From Edaphobacter lichenicola (GTDB lineage: Bacteria > Acidobacteriota > Terriglobia > Terriglobales > Acidobacteriaceae), in the NCBI RefSeq assembly GCF_025264645.1, contig NZ_CP073696.1, forward strand, positions 5,518,001 through 5,582,000: a stretch of DNA of 64,000 nt, written 5' to 3'. Below, one piece after another: positions 54,138 through 63,120 of the stretch. Position 1 is the first letter of the stretch. Each line of letters starts with the position of its first letter. The translations under genes were made by a program, and so were the position numbers. Below the pieces are notes generated by a model. The model saw only the letters and a program-made list of their open reading frames with translations, made no database searches and was not told the DNA's origin.

Positions 54138-56354
54138 TTAAAACACCCTTCCCAACCCGAAGAACCACTTACGATGCCCACTGTCACCGATGCTTGCCCC
54201 TCCATAAAACGGACCGAGCAGAGTCTTCACCACCACCGCGACTGAGCCATCGTATGGCAAACTCGGCGTTCCCGACGCTGCTCCATACACCTTCCCAATC
54301 TCATAAAACCCGGTCGCGTAAATAGAATCCCCAATCACCGGATTCAACTTCACAAGCCGGTACAGATACCCCGTCTGAAACAGAAAATAGTCGTTTCCCA
54401 ATAACTCCCCGCGGCCATACGCGCTCAACCGCAGCGGCCCACCCAGTGAGAATCCCGCGAGCCCCAGGTTCGTCGCTCCAAAGCTTGTCCCACCCGACGC
54501 CACCCCAAAGATGATCCCTTTCTCCCCTACAGGAGTAAAGTGCGCCATCCTCGAATCCCACTGCGAGAACCCACCGGACTCATTTGGTCTCTCCGTCAGA
54601 TACGTGAATTTGGTAAGCAGCTCCGACCCCTTCGTCGGTACCTGCACGCTATCCTGCCCCAGATATTGAAACTGCACATTGCTGACAAACGGTTGCAGTT
54701 GAAACACCTGTTCAATCGGCTGCCCGATGCGCAACGTCTCTCCGTACCACTGATAGTCCTCACCTATCCGAAGCTCGGCCTTCGAGCTAAACCGATACCC
54801 AAGATCCGCGCCGAGTCCATTCCTGTTCTCGGTATACTCCGACAACTCCTGACTCCCCGAGTAAAACGAAGTAATCGTATGCGTGTAGTACAAGCGCGGA
54901 GCGACAAAGAATCGGCTGCCATTCACCAACGGCTTGTAGAGCTCTCCAGTAATTCCAGCCAGCTGCCCGATCGACGCGTTCAGTCGAACCTCAGACCCTG
55001 GCCCTACCAGGCCGAAGAAGGTGGCTCGCCCACCCAATCCAAGCTGAATATCGTTCGAGTCATTCGACGAAAGCGTCAATCCCACATTCAAAAACGGCGG
55101 CCCGTAGTCTTTGAGCCGAGGCCGCACCAGCAGACCAGTCTCGCCCTTCTCGTCGATCATGTTGTAGCTGATACTCGAGTACGTCCCAAGCCCCTGGAGA
55201 TCCGCAATCGAGGTCTCGATCTTCTGAGGATCCACTGGTTTGCCGATATACTTCGTGAACTCATTCTTAACCTCGGCGCGCTGTGCTCCCTTCAAGCCGT
55301 AGACATCCACAAACTGCGGATCCGGAACGTGTGTCCTTGTTCGCGCTGTCCGCTGTTTCACATAAGCATCCCAATCGGCATCGTTCACGGCGTACTTCTC
55401 CAGCTCTGCCGCATGCTCCTCCGCTACCTTTACGCCCTGCGGAATAATCTCGGCACTCTTCTCAAAATCGCCTGAGGTGAACTTACTCACATCCGCCTTC
55501 AGCAGAATATTCGCGTTCTTCATGCTGTTTAGCTCGTTGGCCGCGATCATGATCTCTACGTTCCTGCCAGCCACACCCACCAGCGAATCCAGGCTCGTCT
55601 TGTTCAAAGGACCAGTATCCAGATACACCGCAATCACAATATCCGCGCCCATCGCGCGCGCCACATTTACCGGCAGGTTGTTCACCGCGGCGCCATCCGA
55701 GTAGATCTGCGTCCCATGCGCCACCGGAGCGAAGACACCCGGAATCGACATCGTCGAACGCATCGCCTGTGCCAGCGATCCATCCTTGAACACATGCTCC
55801 TGACCGGACGTAAGATCCGTCGCCACGCAGCGGAAGGGAATCGGCAGGTCGTCAAAGTTCTTCAAGTCGTAGTACGGCAGCATCGTCCGATCCAGCAGCA
55901 GCCCGACTGCCGAACCCGAGTTCAACCCGTTCGGCAGACTGATCCCATGCTTCAAACCAAACTCCAGTCGATTCGGAAATGCCAGCCTGTCCTCTTTACG
56001 CCGATAGCTCAGCGCCTGAAATGGTAACTGTCCGCTCAACACGGCAGGCCAGTTAATGCCTTCCATAAACGTCGAAATCTCCTGCGCATTGTTTCCCGAC
56101 GCATACAGCCCGCCCACAAGGCCGCCCATGCTGGTTCCGGCCACATAGTCCACCGGGATATGGTGTGCCTCCATCCACTCAATTACGCCGATATGCGCAA
56201 ATCCGAGCGCCCCACCGCCTTCAAACACCAGAGCTACCGTAGGCCGCGACGCCGGAACGATCACTGGCTTCTGCGCTTCGACGACATAAGCCGAAGACGC
56301 CATTAAGACAAACGCCGCGGCAAACACCCGTCGGCAGAAAGCACTCTTCAACAT
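54138..56354 (-). CDS. Patatin-like phospholipase fused to a BamA-like barrel (type Vd autotransporter-like)
   Basis: The 738-residue protein has a signal peptide (MLKSAFCRRVFAAAFVLMAS..) after ATG 56354, then a patatin domain with oxyanion GGGALGFAHIG, nucleophile GTSMGG and the Asp in YSDGAAVN. A POTRA-like part (about residues 340-410) and a C-terminal 16-strand-type barrel follow, like PlpD of Pseudomonas. This would display a lipase at the surface. An upstream frame to 56570 has no ribosome site and was not used. Confidence 0.9.
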   Translation of the reverse strand: MLKSAFCRRVFAAAFVLMASSAYVVEAQKPVIVPASRPTVALVFEGGGALGFAHIGVIEWMEAHHIPVDYVAGTSMGGLVGGLYASGNNAQEISTFMEGINWPAVLSGQLPFQALSYRRKEDRLAFPNRLEFGLKHGISLPNGLNSGSAVGLLLDRTMLPYYDLKNFDDLPIPFRCVATDLTSGQEHVFKDGSLAQAMRSTMSIPGVFAPVAHGTQIYSDGAAVNNLPVNVARAMGADIVIAVYLDTGPLNKTSLDSLVGVAGRNVEIMIAANELNSMKNANILLKADVSKFTSGDFEKSAEIIPQGVKVAEEHAAELEKYAVNDADWDAYVKQRTARTRTHVPDPQFVDVYGLKGAQRAEVKNEFTKYIGKPVDPQKIETSIADLQGLGTYSSISYNMIDEKGETGLLVRPRLKDYGPPFLNVGLTLSSNDSNDIQLGLGGRATFFGLVGPGSEVRLNASIGQLAGITGELYKPLVNGSRFFVAPRLYYTHTITSFYSGSQELSEYTENRNGLGADLGYRFSSKAELRIGEDYQWYGETLRIGQPIEQVFQLQPFVSNVQFQYLGQDSVQVPTKGSELLTKFTYLTERPNESGGFSQWDSRMAHFTPVGEKGIIFGVASGGTSFGATNLGLAGFSLGGPLRLSAYGRGELLGNDYFLFQTGYLYRLVKLNPVIGDSIYATGFYEIGKVYGAASGTPSLPYDGSVAVVVKTLLGPFYGGASIGDSGHRKWFFGLGRVF

Positions 56355-56553
56355 AAAATCCCCATGCCTCTGAACCCGATTGCCAATCCACGAGACCGTC
56401 AGTCTCATCATCCAATTACTCAAGTTCTGCGCTGATCCTACTACCGCTTCAATGTCCCCTCGACCGCTAACTGAAAGGGGTAATCTACGCGCTAACCCGC
56501 TCCAATCCTGCCGATCGACGTTCTCTGAGAAGAGACGGAGAAGATTCGAGGAA

Positions 56554-56585
56554 CAAAAAAAGCGCCCCATTCAGGAGCGCTTTTC
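56554..56585 (-). terminator. Terminator of the RNase J gene
   Basis: The hairpin GCGCCCC / GGAGCGC with one mismatch and an ATTCA loop (56562-56580) is preceded on the plus strand by seven A's, which give a T-run on the minus strand. It lies about 20 bases after the stop. Confidence 0.8.
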
Positions 56586-56604
56586 TCATCCCAAAGCAAC
56601 TTGC

Positions 56605-58269
56605 TCAGATCTCCAGAATCACCGGCATAATCAAAGGCCGCCTGCTCGTGCTCTTCTGGATATACCGCTTCAAATCATTGCGGATCTTCTCCTTGATCAC
56701 GCCATAGTCAGCCTTCTCTTCCGCCGAAGACCCCTCCAGCGTCCGCTGCACAACGTGCCGCGCCTCAACGATCAGGCCTTCCTCAGGAATCGCCATACCT
56801 CGCATCACAATCTCGGGAGCATTCTCAACCAGGCCCGTTCGCTTGTTGATCTGAATAATCGGCAGCACAATGCCATCCTCGCTCAGATGCTTCCGATCGC
56901 GAATGACAATGTCTTCCACAACATCGGTCGAAGTTCCACCTGAATCGATGCAAACCCGTCCGACCGTAATCTTCCCAGTCTTCGTAGCCGAACCTTTATC
57001 CAGCTCCAGAACGTCGCCGTCCTCCAGCAGAATCGTCTTCTCAACCACGCCCATCGACCCGGCCAGCTCAGCATGCCGCTTCAGGTGGCGATAATCCCCA
57101 TGCACCGGAATAAAGAACTTCGGACGAACAAGGTTGATCATCAACCTCAGCTCCTCCTGGCTCCCATGCCCGCTCACGTGGATCAATCCAGACTGGCCGT
57201 CATCATGAATCACCTTCGCATCGCGCCGCTCCAAGTGATCGATCATCCGGTAGATCGACTTCTCATTTCCCGGAATCACACGCGAACTTAGCAACACGGT
57301 GTCACCGGCATCGATATGCGCGAACTTGTGATTATTCACCGCGGCCCGACTCAGCGCGCTCATCGGCTCGCCTTGCGTCCCGCTAATCATGATCAGCAAT
57401 TTATTCGCAGGAAAGTCCCGAATCTGCCCCGGATTAATCACCAACCCCTGCGGCAGATCAAGATACCCAAGATCCTGGGCAATCTCGGTCGAGTTATCCA
57501 GCGACCGCCCGATGATCGCAACCTTACGCCCATGCGTGTGCGCCAGCTCCATCGCCAGCCGAATCCGATGGATTGAAGAAGAGAAGCAGCTAAAGAAAAG
57601 CTTCTTCTTCGTCTGTGCAAAGATCTCATCTAGCTTCGGCCGCACGGCACGCTCACTCGGCGTATATCCATTGCGATCCACGTTGGTCGAGTCCTGAAGC
57701 AGCGCGAGCACGCCCTGCTTGCCCAACTCTGCAAACGAATGCAAATCGAACGGCTTGTTATCCGGCGGCGACAGATCGATCTTGAAGTCGCCCGTATGCA
57801 GCACCACTCCCACTGGAGTGTGAATCGCCAACGCCACGCAGTCCACCAGCGAGTGAGTCACGCGAATCGGCATGATCGAAAAGGGCCCCAGCGTCAGCCG
57901 CTTGCCGGGAATCATCTCGTTCAAATCTGCGTCATCCAGCAGCCGGTGCTCTTCCAGCTTGCCTTCCACCAGCGCCAGCGTAAACTCCGTCCCATACACC
58001 GGAACGTTCAGCTCGGACAGAATCCACGGCAGTCCACCAATGTGGTCTTCATGTCCATGCGTCAAAAGAATTGCGCGAACCTTCTCGCGGTTTTCAGTCA
58101 AATAGCTGATATCGGGGACAACAATGTCCACACCCAGCAACTCTTCCTCAGGAAACATCAAACCGGCATCGATGACGATAATGTCATCCTGCCAGCGGAG
58201 GGCCATACAATTCATTCCAAACTCGCCGAGGCCCCCCAGCGGTATCATCTTCAATTTATCTTGTGCCAT
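56605..58269 (-). CDS. rnj: Ribonuclease J
   Basis: RNase J is a metallo-beta-lactamase/beta-CASP ribonuclease with 5'-3' exo and endo activity. The metal motif LTHGHEDHIGG, the downstream ALLQDSTNVDR region, HVSGHGSQEEL and HGDYRHLKRHAELA are all present. The length (554 from ATG 58269; a TTG codon just upstream is possible) is normal. It likely acts in mRNA turnover and rRNA processing. No adjacent dapA or similar partner is seen. Confidence 0.95.
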   Translation of the reverse strand: MAQDKLKMIPLGGLGEFGMNCMALRWQDDIIVIDAGLMFPEEELLGVDIVVPDISYLTENREKVRAILLTHGHEDHIGGLPWILSELNVPVYGTEFTLALVEGKLEEHRLLDDADLNEMIPGKRLTLGPFSIMPIRVTHSLVDCVALAIHTPVGVVLHTGDFKIDLSPPDNKPFDLHSFAELGKQGVLALLQDSTNVDRNGYTPSERAVRPKLDEIFAQTKKKLFFSCFSSSIHRIRLAMELAHTHGRKVAIIGRSLDNSTEIAQDLGYLDLPQGLVINPGQIRDFPANKLLIMISGTQGEPMSALSRAAVNNHKFAHIDAGDTVLLSSRVIPGNEKSIYRMIDHLERRDAKVIHDDGQSGLIHVSGHGSQEELRLMINLVRPKFFIPVHGDYRHLKRHAELAGSMGVVEKTILLEDGDVLELDKGSATKTGKITVGRVCIDSGGTSTDVVEDIVIRDRKHLSEDGIVLPIIQINKRTGLVENAPEIVMRGMAIPEEGLIVEARHVVQRTLEGSSAEEKADYGVIKEKIRNDLKRYIQKSTSRRPLIMPVILEI

Positions 58270-58356
58270 CAATCTTCAATCTTAGCATCGCAATCCGTTG
58301 CTCACGACGTGGCCATGTCTGCAGCCAACCTCAAAGACCCCGCATTTCGTCACAAA

Positions 58357-60540
58357 CTACGGCGCAGCCGGCGAATCGAAGCCCTTCATCCCCAGCCTCC
58401 ACCCGAGAAAGACATATTCATCGGCCTGTAGCTTAAGCCTCTGCGCACGGTTCGACCCAACCCCGTGTCCAGCATCGAAATCCACTCGAAGTAGCACCGG
58501 ATTCGACGATTTATTCGCAGCCTGCAACCGCGCCGTCATCTTCGTCAGCATCCAGCTCGTCACTCGCGGATCGTTCGCCCCCGTCTCCAGCATCACCGCC
58601 GGATACTTCGCCCCATCCTGCACATGCGCATACGGACTGATCGCATACATCGCCCGAAACTCCGGTTCTGTCTTCACCGTTCCATACTCAAACGCGTTCT
58701 CCCCGCCCGTAGCCCGCTGTTCGCTACGCAGAATATCGGTGATCCCCACGCGATAAAGCACAGCGCCGACAAGCTCAGGATGCTGCGTCAAAAAACCACC
58801 CACCGCAATTCCGCCTGCACTCGTCCCTTCAATCCCAAGGTGCGACGCCGACGTGTACTTATGCTCGATCAGATAGCCCGCGCTCCCCACAAAATCATCG
58901 ATCGTATGCTGCTTGGTCGTCTTCATCCCTGCAACATGCCAAGCCTCACCGCGCTCCCCGCCACCGCGAACGTGTGCAAACGCAGCCACCCCGCCACGTT
59001 GCAGCCAAGGCAGCAGGCTCACATCGAAGTACGGCAAAATCGAGTACCCATACGCGCCATACGCCTCAAGCAGCGTCGGATTCGTTCCATCCATCGCCAT
59101 GCCTTTGCGATAAAGAATCGAAAGCGGAACCATCGTCCCATCCGCGCTCTTCGCCAACACCTCCTCCGACGCGATCCCCGACATATCTACCGGACTCTTC
59201 GGCTGCAGCCCCGTATCCGCGAAGCTTTTGCTCCCCGACGAGTACGCATACACCAGCCTCGGTGTCGTCCATCCCTCCATCGCCAGCACGACGCCTGGCC
59301 GGCGCACATCTGCATCGCCACCATCCACCGTCCCACTGATCGGCAGCGACACCTTCTCCGGCTTTGCCCCCTCCGCATACGTCACGCGTAGCAACTCCCC
59401 CAACCCATCGCGGAAGCCGTACACATAAAGCGCATCCTGCGCCGCATACATTCCTGACCCACTTCTCGCAGAAAGAATCAGCTTGCTCTCGGGCACCACG
59501 ATGCGGCTCTTGGCAAAACTCTCCGTCGCCAGATCGAAGCTCATCACGCTACCCGTAGTCGTCGCTCCTCCCGGCCCACTCTTCGTCAACACATAGATTC
59601 GGCTCCCGTGAATCACATGAGTGAGCAGGCCGTCTTCATGTCCCATCACCTTGATCCACGGGCCGTTCTCAACACGCCGCACCCACAGCGCTGGCGACTC
59701 CACCACACCAGTCACCTGCTCAGCCAATAGCATCTTCGTCCCCGGCACCACCGCGACCGAAACCTCTCCATACTTCGGCAGCACAGGATCCTTCGTTATA
59801 TCCGGACCGAACACCGGCACATCGCTCGTCTCCTCTGTCCCCAGCCGATGAAAGTAGACCCGCATATTGTCATACTTCGTCGAAGCCGCCGCCCCAGGAG
59901 CCATCAGTTGAAGACGAGCAAAATAGAACCCTTTGCTGTCGTCCGTCCACGAAGGCTGAGCCTCCTGCGCACGTGAGATCGCCTCCGACATCCTCTTACC
60001 CGTCGCCGTCTCCAGCACGTACAGCACCGAGTTCTCCGAGCCACCCAGCGACACCCCAACCGCCACATACTGTCCATCCGGCGACGGCACAAAGTAGTCA
60101 ATCGCCGCATGCTTGCCTGTCTCCGCCATGGTCGACGGGTCAAGCAGCAATCGCTCCGCTCCACCCGACACAGCCCGCGTCATCAACAGCGCATCGTTCT
60201 TGCCCGGCGGTGTCTCCAGATAAAAATAGTCATCCAGATTACGCGTCACCGCACGCACCACAGGCACCGTGTCCGCCAGTTTCGTCAACTCCGCCAGTAT
60301 CTCTGCATCCTGCGCCGCAAAGGGCTTTAACGCCTGCTCCGTCACAGCGTTCTCCGCCTTCATGTAATCCAGCAGCTCCTGCCCGCCACTCTCCATCCAC
60401 CGATAGGGATCAACAACCGACGTACCAAAATAAACATCCGTCACTGGCCGAACGGGAGCGACTGGCGCGGTAAGTTGAGCGTGAACGGGCAGCGAAACAG
60501 CCGAGCAAATAAGGAAAGTCAATCCAAAGCAGCGACGCAT
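58357..60540 (-). CDS. Secreted prolyl oligopeptidase-family serine peptidase
   Basis: The 727-residue S9A protein starts with a signal peptide (MRRCFGLTFLICSAVSLPVHA), has an N-terminal beta-propeller and a C-terminal alpha/beta hydrolase part. The catalytic Ser lies in GTSAGG (near 570), Asp in GANDPRV (near 652) and His in DAGHGVGS (near 690). It cleaves short proline peptides in the periplasm or outside. The usual GGSNGG motif is GTSAGG here. Confidence 0.92.
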   Translation of the reverse strand: MRRCFGLTFLICSAVSLPVHAQLTAPVAPVRPVTDVYFGTSVVDPYRWMESGGQELLDYMKAENAVTEQALKPFAAQDAEILAELTKLADTVPVVRAVTRNLDDYFYLETPPGKNDALLMTRAVSGGAERLLLDPSTMAETGKHAAIDYFVPSPDGQYVAVGVSLGGSENSVLYVLETATGKRMSEAISRAQEAQPSWTDDSKGFYFARLQLMAPGAAASTKYDNMRVYFHRLGTEETSDVPVFGPDITKDPVLPKYGEVSVAVVPGTKMLLAEQVTGVVESPALWVRRVENGPWIKVMGHEDGLLTHVIHGSRIYVLTKSGPGGATTTGSVMSFDLATESFAKSRIVVPESKLILSARSGSGMYAAQDALYVYGFRDGLGELLRVTYAEGAKPEKVSLPISGTVDGGDADVRRPGVVLAMEGWTTPRLVYAYSSGSKSFADTGLQPKSPVDMSGIASEEVLAKSADGTMVPLSILYRKGMAMDGTNPTLLEAYGAYGYSILPYFDVSLLPWLQRGGVAAFAHVRGGGERGEAWHVAGMKTTKQHTIDDFVGSAGYLIEHKYTSASHLGIEGTSAGGIAVGGFLTQHPELVGAVLYRVGITDILRSEQRATGGENAFEYGTVKTEPEFRAMYAISPYAHVQDGAKYPAVMLETGANDPRVTSWMLTKMTARLQAANKSSNPVLLRVDFDAGHGVGSNRAQRLKLQADEYVFLGWRLGMKGFDSPAAP

Positions 60541-60666
60541 GGTACGCCTCCAAAATAGAAAAGTGCCAATTCAACACTATTAGGCGTTCACTCTCAACGC
60601 CACGTCGATCAGCGCTGGAACAGCCGCTGCCCAGATACATCCCAGACACAACGCAAAGCCAGTCGA

Positions 60667-61380
60667 TTACTTTGTAGCCTCAAGAACCTGTATTCCCTCA
60701 GGTCCACCAATCACCACCCGGCTCGCCATCCCCAAAAACAGGCCATGCTCGACCACCCCCAGCGTCTGTTTCAAGCTCTTCGCGGCCTGCTCTGCATTGA
60801 ACCCGACCTGCGGCAGCTTGCAATGGACGATGTAATGCTGCCCGTCTGTCACGTAAGGTTTCCCATCGTCCTTCACGCGTAGTTCGAGTTCAAAACCCAG
60901 ATCCCGCAACCGTTTCACAGTCGTCTCATATCCAAACGGCACAATCTCCACCGGCAGCGTAAACACTGCTCCCAGCGTCTTCACCATCTTCCTCGGATCC
61001 ACCGCGATCAAAAGTTTTTTGCTCGCCGTCGCCACAATCTTCTCGCGCAGCAGAGCACCACCATGCCCCTTGATCAGATTCAGCGTTCCTTCCTGCACCT
61101 CATCCGCACCATCAATCGTCAGGTCAAGCTGCGGCAGATGAGCAAAATCGCTCATCGGAATCTTCAACTCCAGCGCCAGCTTCTGCGAAGCCTCAGACGT
61201 AGCAATCCCAGTAATCCGTAGACCCTCTTTTACCCGCCGCCCCACCTCTTCGATCACCAGCGCCGAAGTCGAGCCGGAGCCCAACCCGACCGCCATTCCA
61301 TCTTCAATCTGCGACGCTGCCCACACTGCAGCTCTGCGCTTAGCATCGATAGCCGGATCGGTCTGCGATTCGTTTGTCAT
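60667..61380 (-). CDS. rpiA: Ribose-5-phosphate isomerase A
   Basis: RpiA interconverts ribose- and ribulose-5-phosphate in the pentose phosphate pathway. The active site motifs GLGSGSTSALV, TIDGADEVQEG and KGHGGALLREK are intact. ATG 61380 (MTNESQTDP) gives 237 residues, normal for the family; a longer frame to 61416 was not used. It is a single gene. Confidence 0.95.
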   Translation of the reverse strand: MTNESQTDPAIDAKRRAAVWAASQIEDGMAVGLGSGSTSALVIEEVGRRVKEGLRITGIATSEASQKLALELKIPMSDFAHLPQLDLTIDGADEVQEGTLNLIKGHGGALLREKIVATASKKLLIAVDPRKMVKTLGAVFTLPVEIVPFGYETTVKRLRDLGFELELRVKDDGKPYVTDGQHYIVHCKLPQVGFNAEQAAKSLKQTLGVVEHGLFLGMASRVVIGGPEGIQVLEATK

Positions 61381-61555
61381 GCCATCTTTGATATCACGCC
61401 AAGAAAAAATCTGCACTATCTCGCCAACAGATCCGAGACAAGTCAGTTGAATGAGTGACTCGGCCTGATAGCAACAATTGAGCTGTGCGACGCCAGTTTG
61501 CCGCTACCGGTGCAATAAGAGTTGGAGACCCAGTCGATTACGAAACGGAAGGGCG

Positions 61556-61996
61556 CTAGTCTTCTTCGCCGAGAAGATTGCTCACCCGCACGATGGTGTC
61601 GATCTGTTCCTGAGTCAGTCGCGACAATAGATTCCGCCGAACTGAAACCGCATGGATCGGGCGAGCAGCATCCAGCTTTTCTCTGCCGAGTTTGGTAAGC
61701 GCAACAAGGACAGTCTTCCCGTCAGTACGACGGCGCTCAATAAGCGCTCGTTCCTGCATGCGCGTCAGCTGATGAGAGAGGCGACTCTTATCCCAGGCCA
61801 TCACACTGGCCAGCGCTTGTTGCCGCATCTCACCTTTGCCAATTGCGGCGAGGCGAGACAATACACCAAACTCAGAACCTGAAAGTCCGGTTGCCTGTGC
61901 GATGTCCCGCCCAACGCGACCCAGCACGTCTTCGCCCATGAGCATGAAGGCATGCCAGACACGAAGCTCGTGTGGGGATAGCGGTTTTATAGTCAT
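61556..61996 (-). CDS. MarR-family transcriptional regulator
   Basis: The 146-residue protein has the MarR winged-helix layout: GLSGSEFGVLSRLA, MAWDKSRLSHQLTRMQERALIERRR (recognition helix and wing) and GRTVLVALTKLGREKL-type dimer parts. It is divergent from the gene at 62051 with two palindromes between them, which fits autorepression plus control of the neighbour. The ligand is unknown. Confidence 0.9.
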   Translation of the reverse strand: MTIKPLSPHELRVWHAFMLMGEDVLGRVGRDIAQATGLSGSEFGVLSRLAAIGKGEMRQQALASVMAWDKSRLSHQLTRMQERALIERRRTDGKTVLVALTKLGREKLDAARPIHAVSVRRNLLSRLTQEQIDTIVRVSNLLGEED

Positions 61997-62022
61997 GTCT
62001 GTCGCAAGCCTATCAATTCAAG

Positions 62023-62036
62023 GTTGACGTGACAAC
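62023..62036. promoter_or_regulatory. Putative MarR operator 1
   Basis: GTTGACGTGACAAC is a near-perfect inverted repeat (GTTG..CAAC with matching inner bases) 26 bases before the MarR start. Its TTGAC-type half-site suits MarR dimers. Confidence 0.5.
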
Positions 62037-62050
62037 TTACTCCAATTACG

Positions 62051-62980
62051 GTGGTTGATGTGTCAACCATCGCCGGTAATGCCTCCCACAAGGATGAAAT
62101 CGAATGCGATCACGATCTGCATGCTGTCCTATGCGGCTTGGAGGCCGATTCTTCTCTTTTTCATCCTGAGCAACTGCGGGAGCGCCTGATCGCACTGGAC
62201 GACCTTGATGCCGGATTTGGAGTCTTCGATTCCGAAGATTCCACGAGGTCAACGGATTCTCGAATTCATAAGCGTGCGAAGGCGCTCCGGACACAGCTCG
62301 AAGCCGCCAATGCGGAACTCTATCAATCTATCCGCGCCGACATTGTTCGAGGTGCTCCGCTGCATACATTCCTTAAGTGGATCCAGGGTTCAGTGACGCA
62401 AAACGGCTCAGGATGCCCATTGCCGGACTTCGGTTTCGACTTCCGAGACGAGTTGGTGAGCGGAGTTCTTCAGCTCCGCGAACCGAGTGAACCGAACCTT
62501 CACCGATCACCGGAGATGGTGCCTTATCAGCCAACGCCAGTGCGCCATATCCTCCACCTGATAGCAGCCGCCGCGCTTGTGGAAGATGACGTCTTTGTCG
62601 ATCTCGGATCGGGATTGGGGCATGTGCCGCTTCTGGTGTCCATGGTGACTGGTGTCCAGAGTCTTGGTATTGAGGTGCAGGCGGCCTATGTCGCCAGTGC
62701 GCGGGAATGTGCTCAAAGCCTTCGCCTCAGCCGCCTGCGGTTTACCCGGCAGGACGCGCGCGAGACAGATCTATCGAGCGGCACCGTGTTCTATCTGTAT
62801 TCGCCTTTCAACGGCTCGATATTGACCGACGTGCTAAAAGCGCTGCGAATGGAAAGTACCCGCAGGCCAATCAAAATTTGTTCACTCGGGCCCTGCACCC
62901 GCACAATTGCGAACGAGATGTGGCTGAAGGCGAGCACACCGCCCGATATGGGGCGCATTACCGTCTTCGACACTCAATGA
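62051..62980 (+). CDS. Class I SAM methyltransferase-like protein (start uncertain)
   Basis: The C-terminal half has SAM-binding motif I (VFVDLGSGLGHVPLL), a following acidic motif II (SLGIEVQAAYV) and motif IV-type segment (RQDARETDLSSGTVFYLYSPFNG), resembling DOT1-type histone methyltransferase folds in topology. The N-terminal 150 residues are unrecognised. The first start in frame is GTG 62051, but the operator covers it, so GTG 62060 or a later start may be used. Substrate unknown. Confidence 0.68.
   Translation: MVDVSTIAGNASHKDEIECDHDLHAVLCGLEADSSLFHPEQLRERLIALDDLDAGFGVFDSEDSTRSTDSRIHKRAKALRTQLEAANAELYQSIRADIVRGAPLHTFLKWIQGSVTQNGSGCPLPDFGFDFRDELVSGVLQLREPSEPNLHRSPEMVPYQPTPVRHILHLIAAAALVEDDVFVDLGSGLGHVPLLVSMVTGVQSLGIEVQAAYVASARECAQSLRLSRLRFTRQDARETDLSSGTVFYLYSPFNGSILTDVLKALRMESTRRPIKICSLGPCTRTIANEMWLKASTPPDMGRITVFDTQ
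62053..62068. promoter_or_regulatory. Putative MarR operator 2
   Basis: GGTTGATGTGTCAACC is an almost perfect inverted repeat (GGTTGA / TCAACC) centred 31 bases from operator 1, so on the same helix face three turns away. It overlaps the proposed GTG start of the next gene. Confidence 0.55.
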
Positions 62981-63120
62981 GCACATTCTCGCCAAAGCAC
63001 TCATCGGGGGAGATAGGAATCAATAACTTGGTTTGATACGCTACGATGTCGCGAGCTATCCGGACCCTTGGTGCATCTGAGAAGTGCATTGATCTGTAAA
63101 CTCGATCGCAGGGAGAAATC

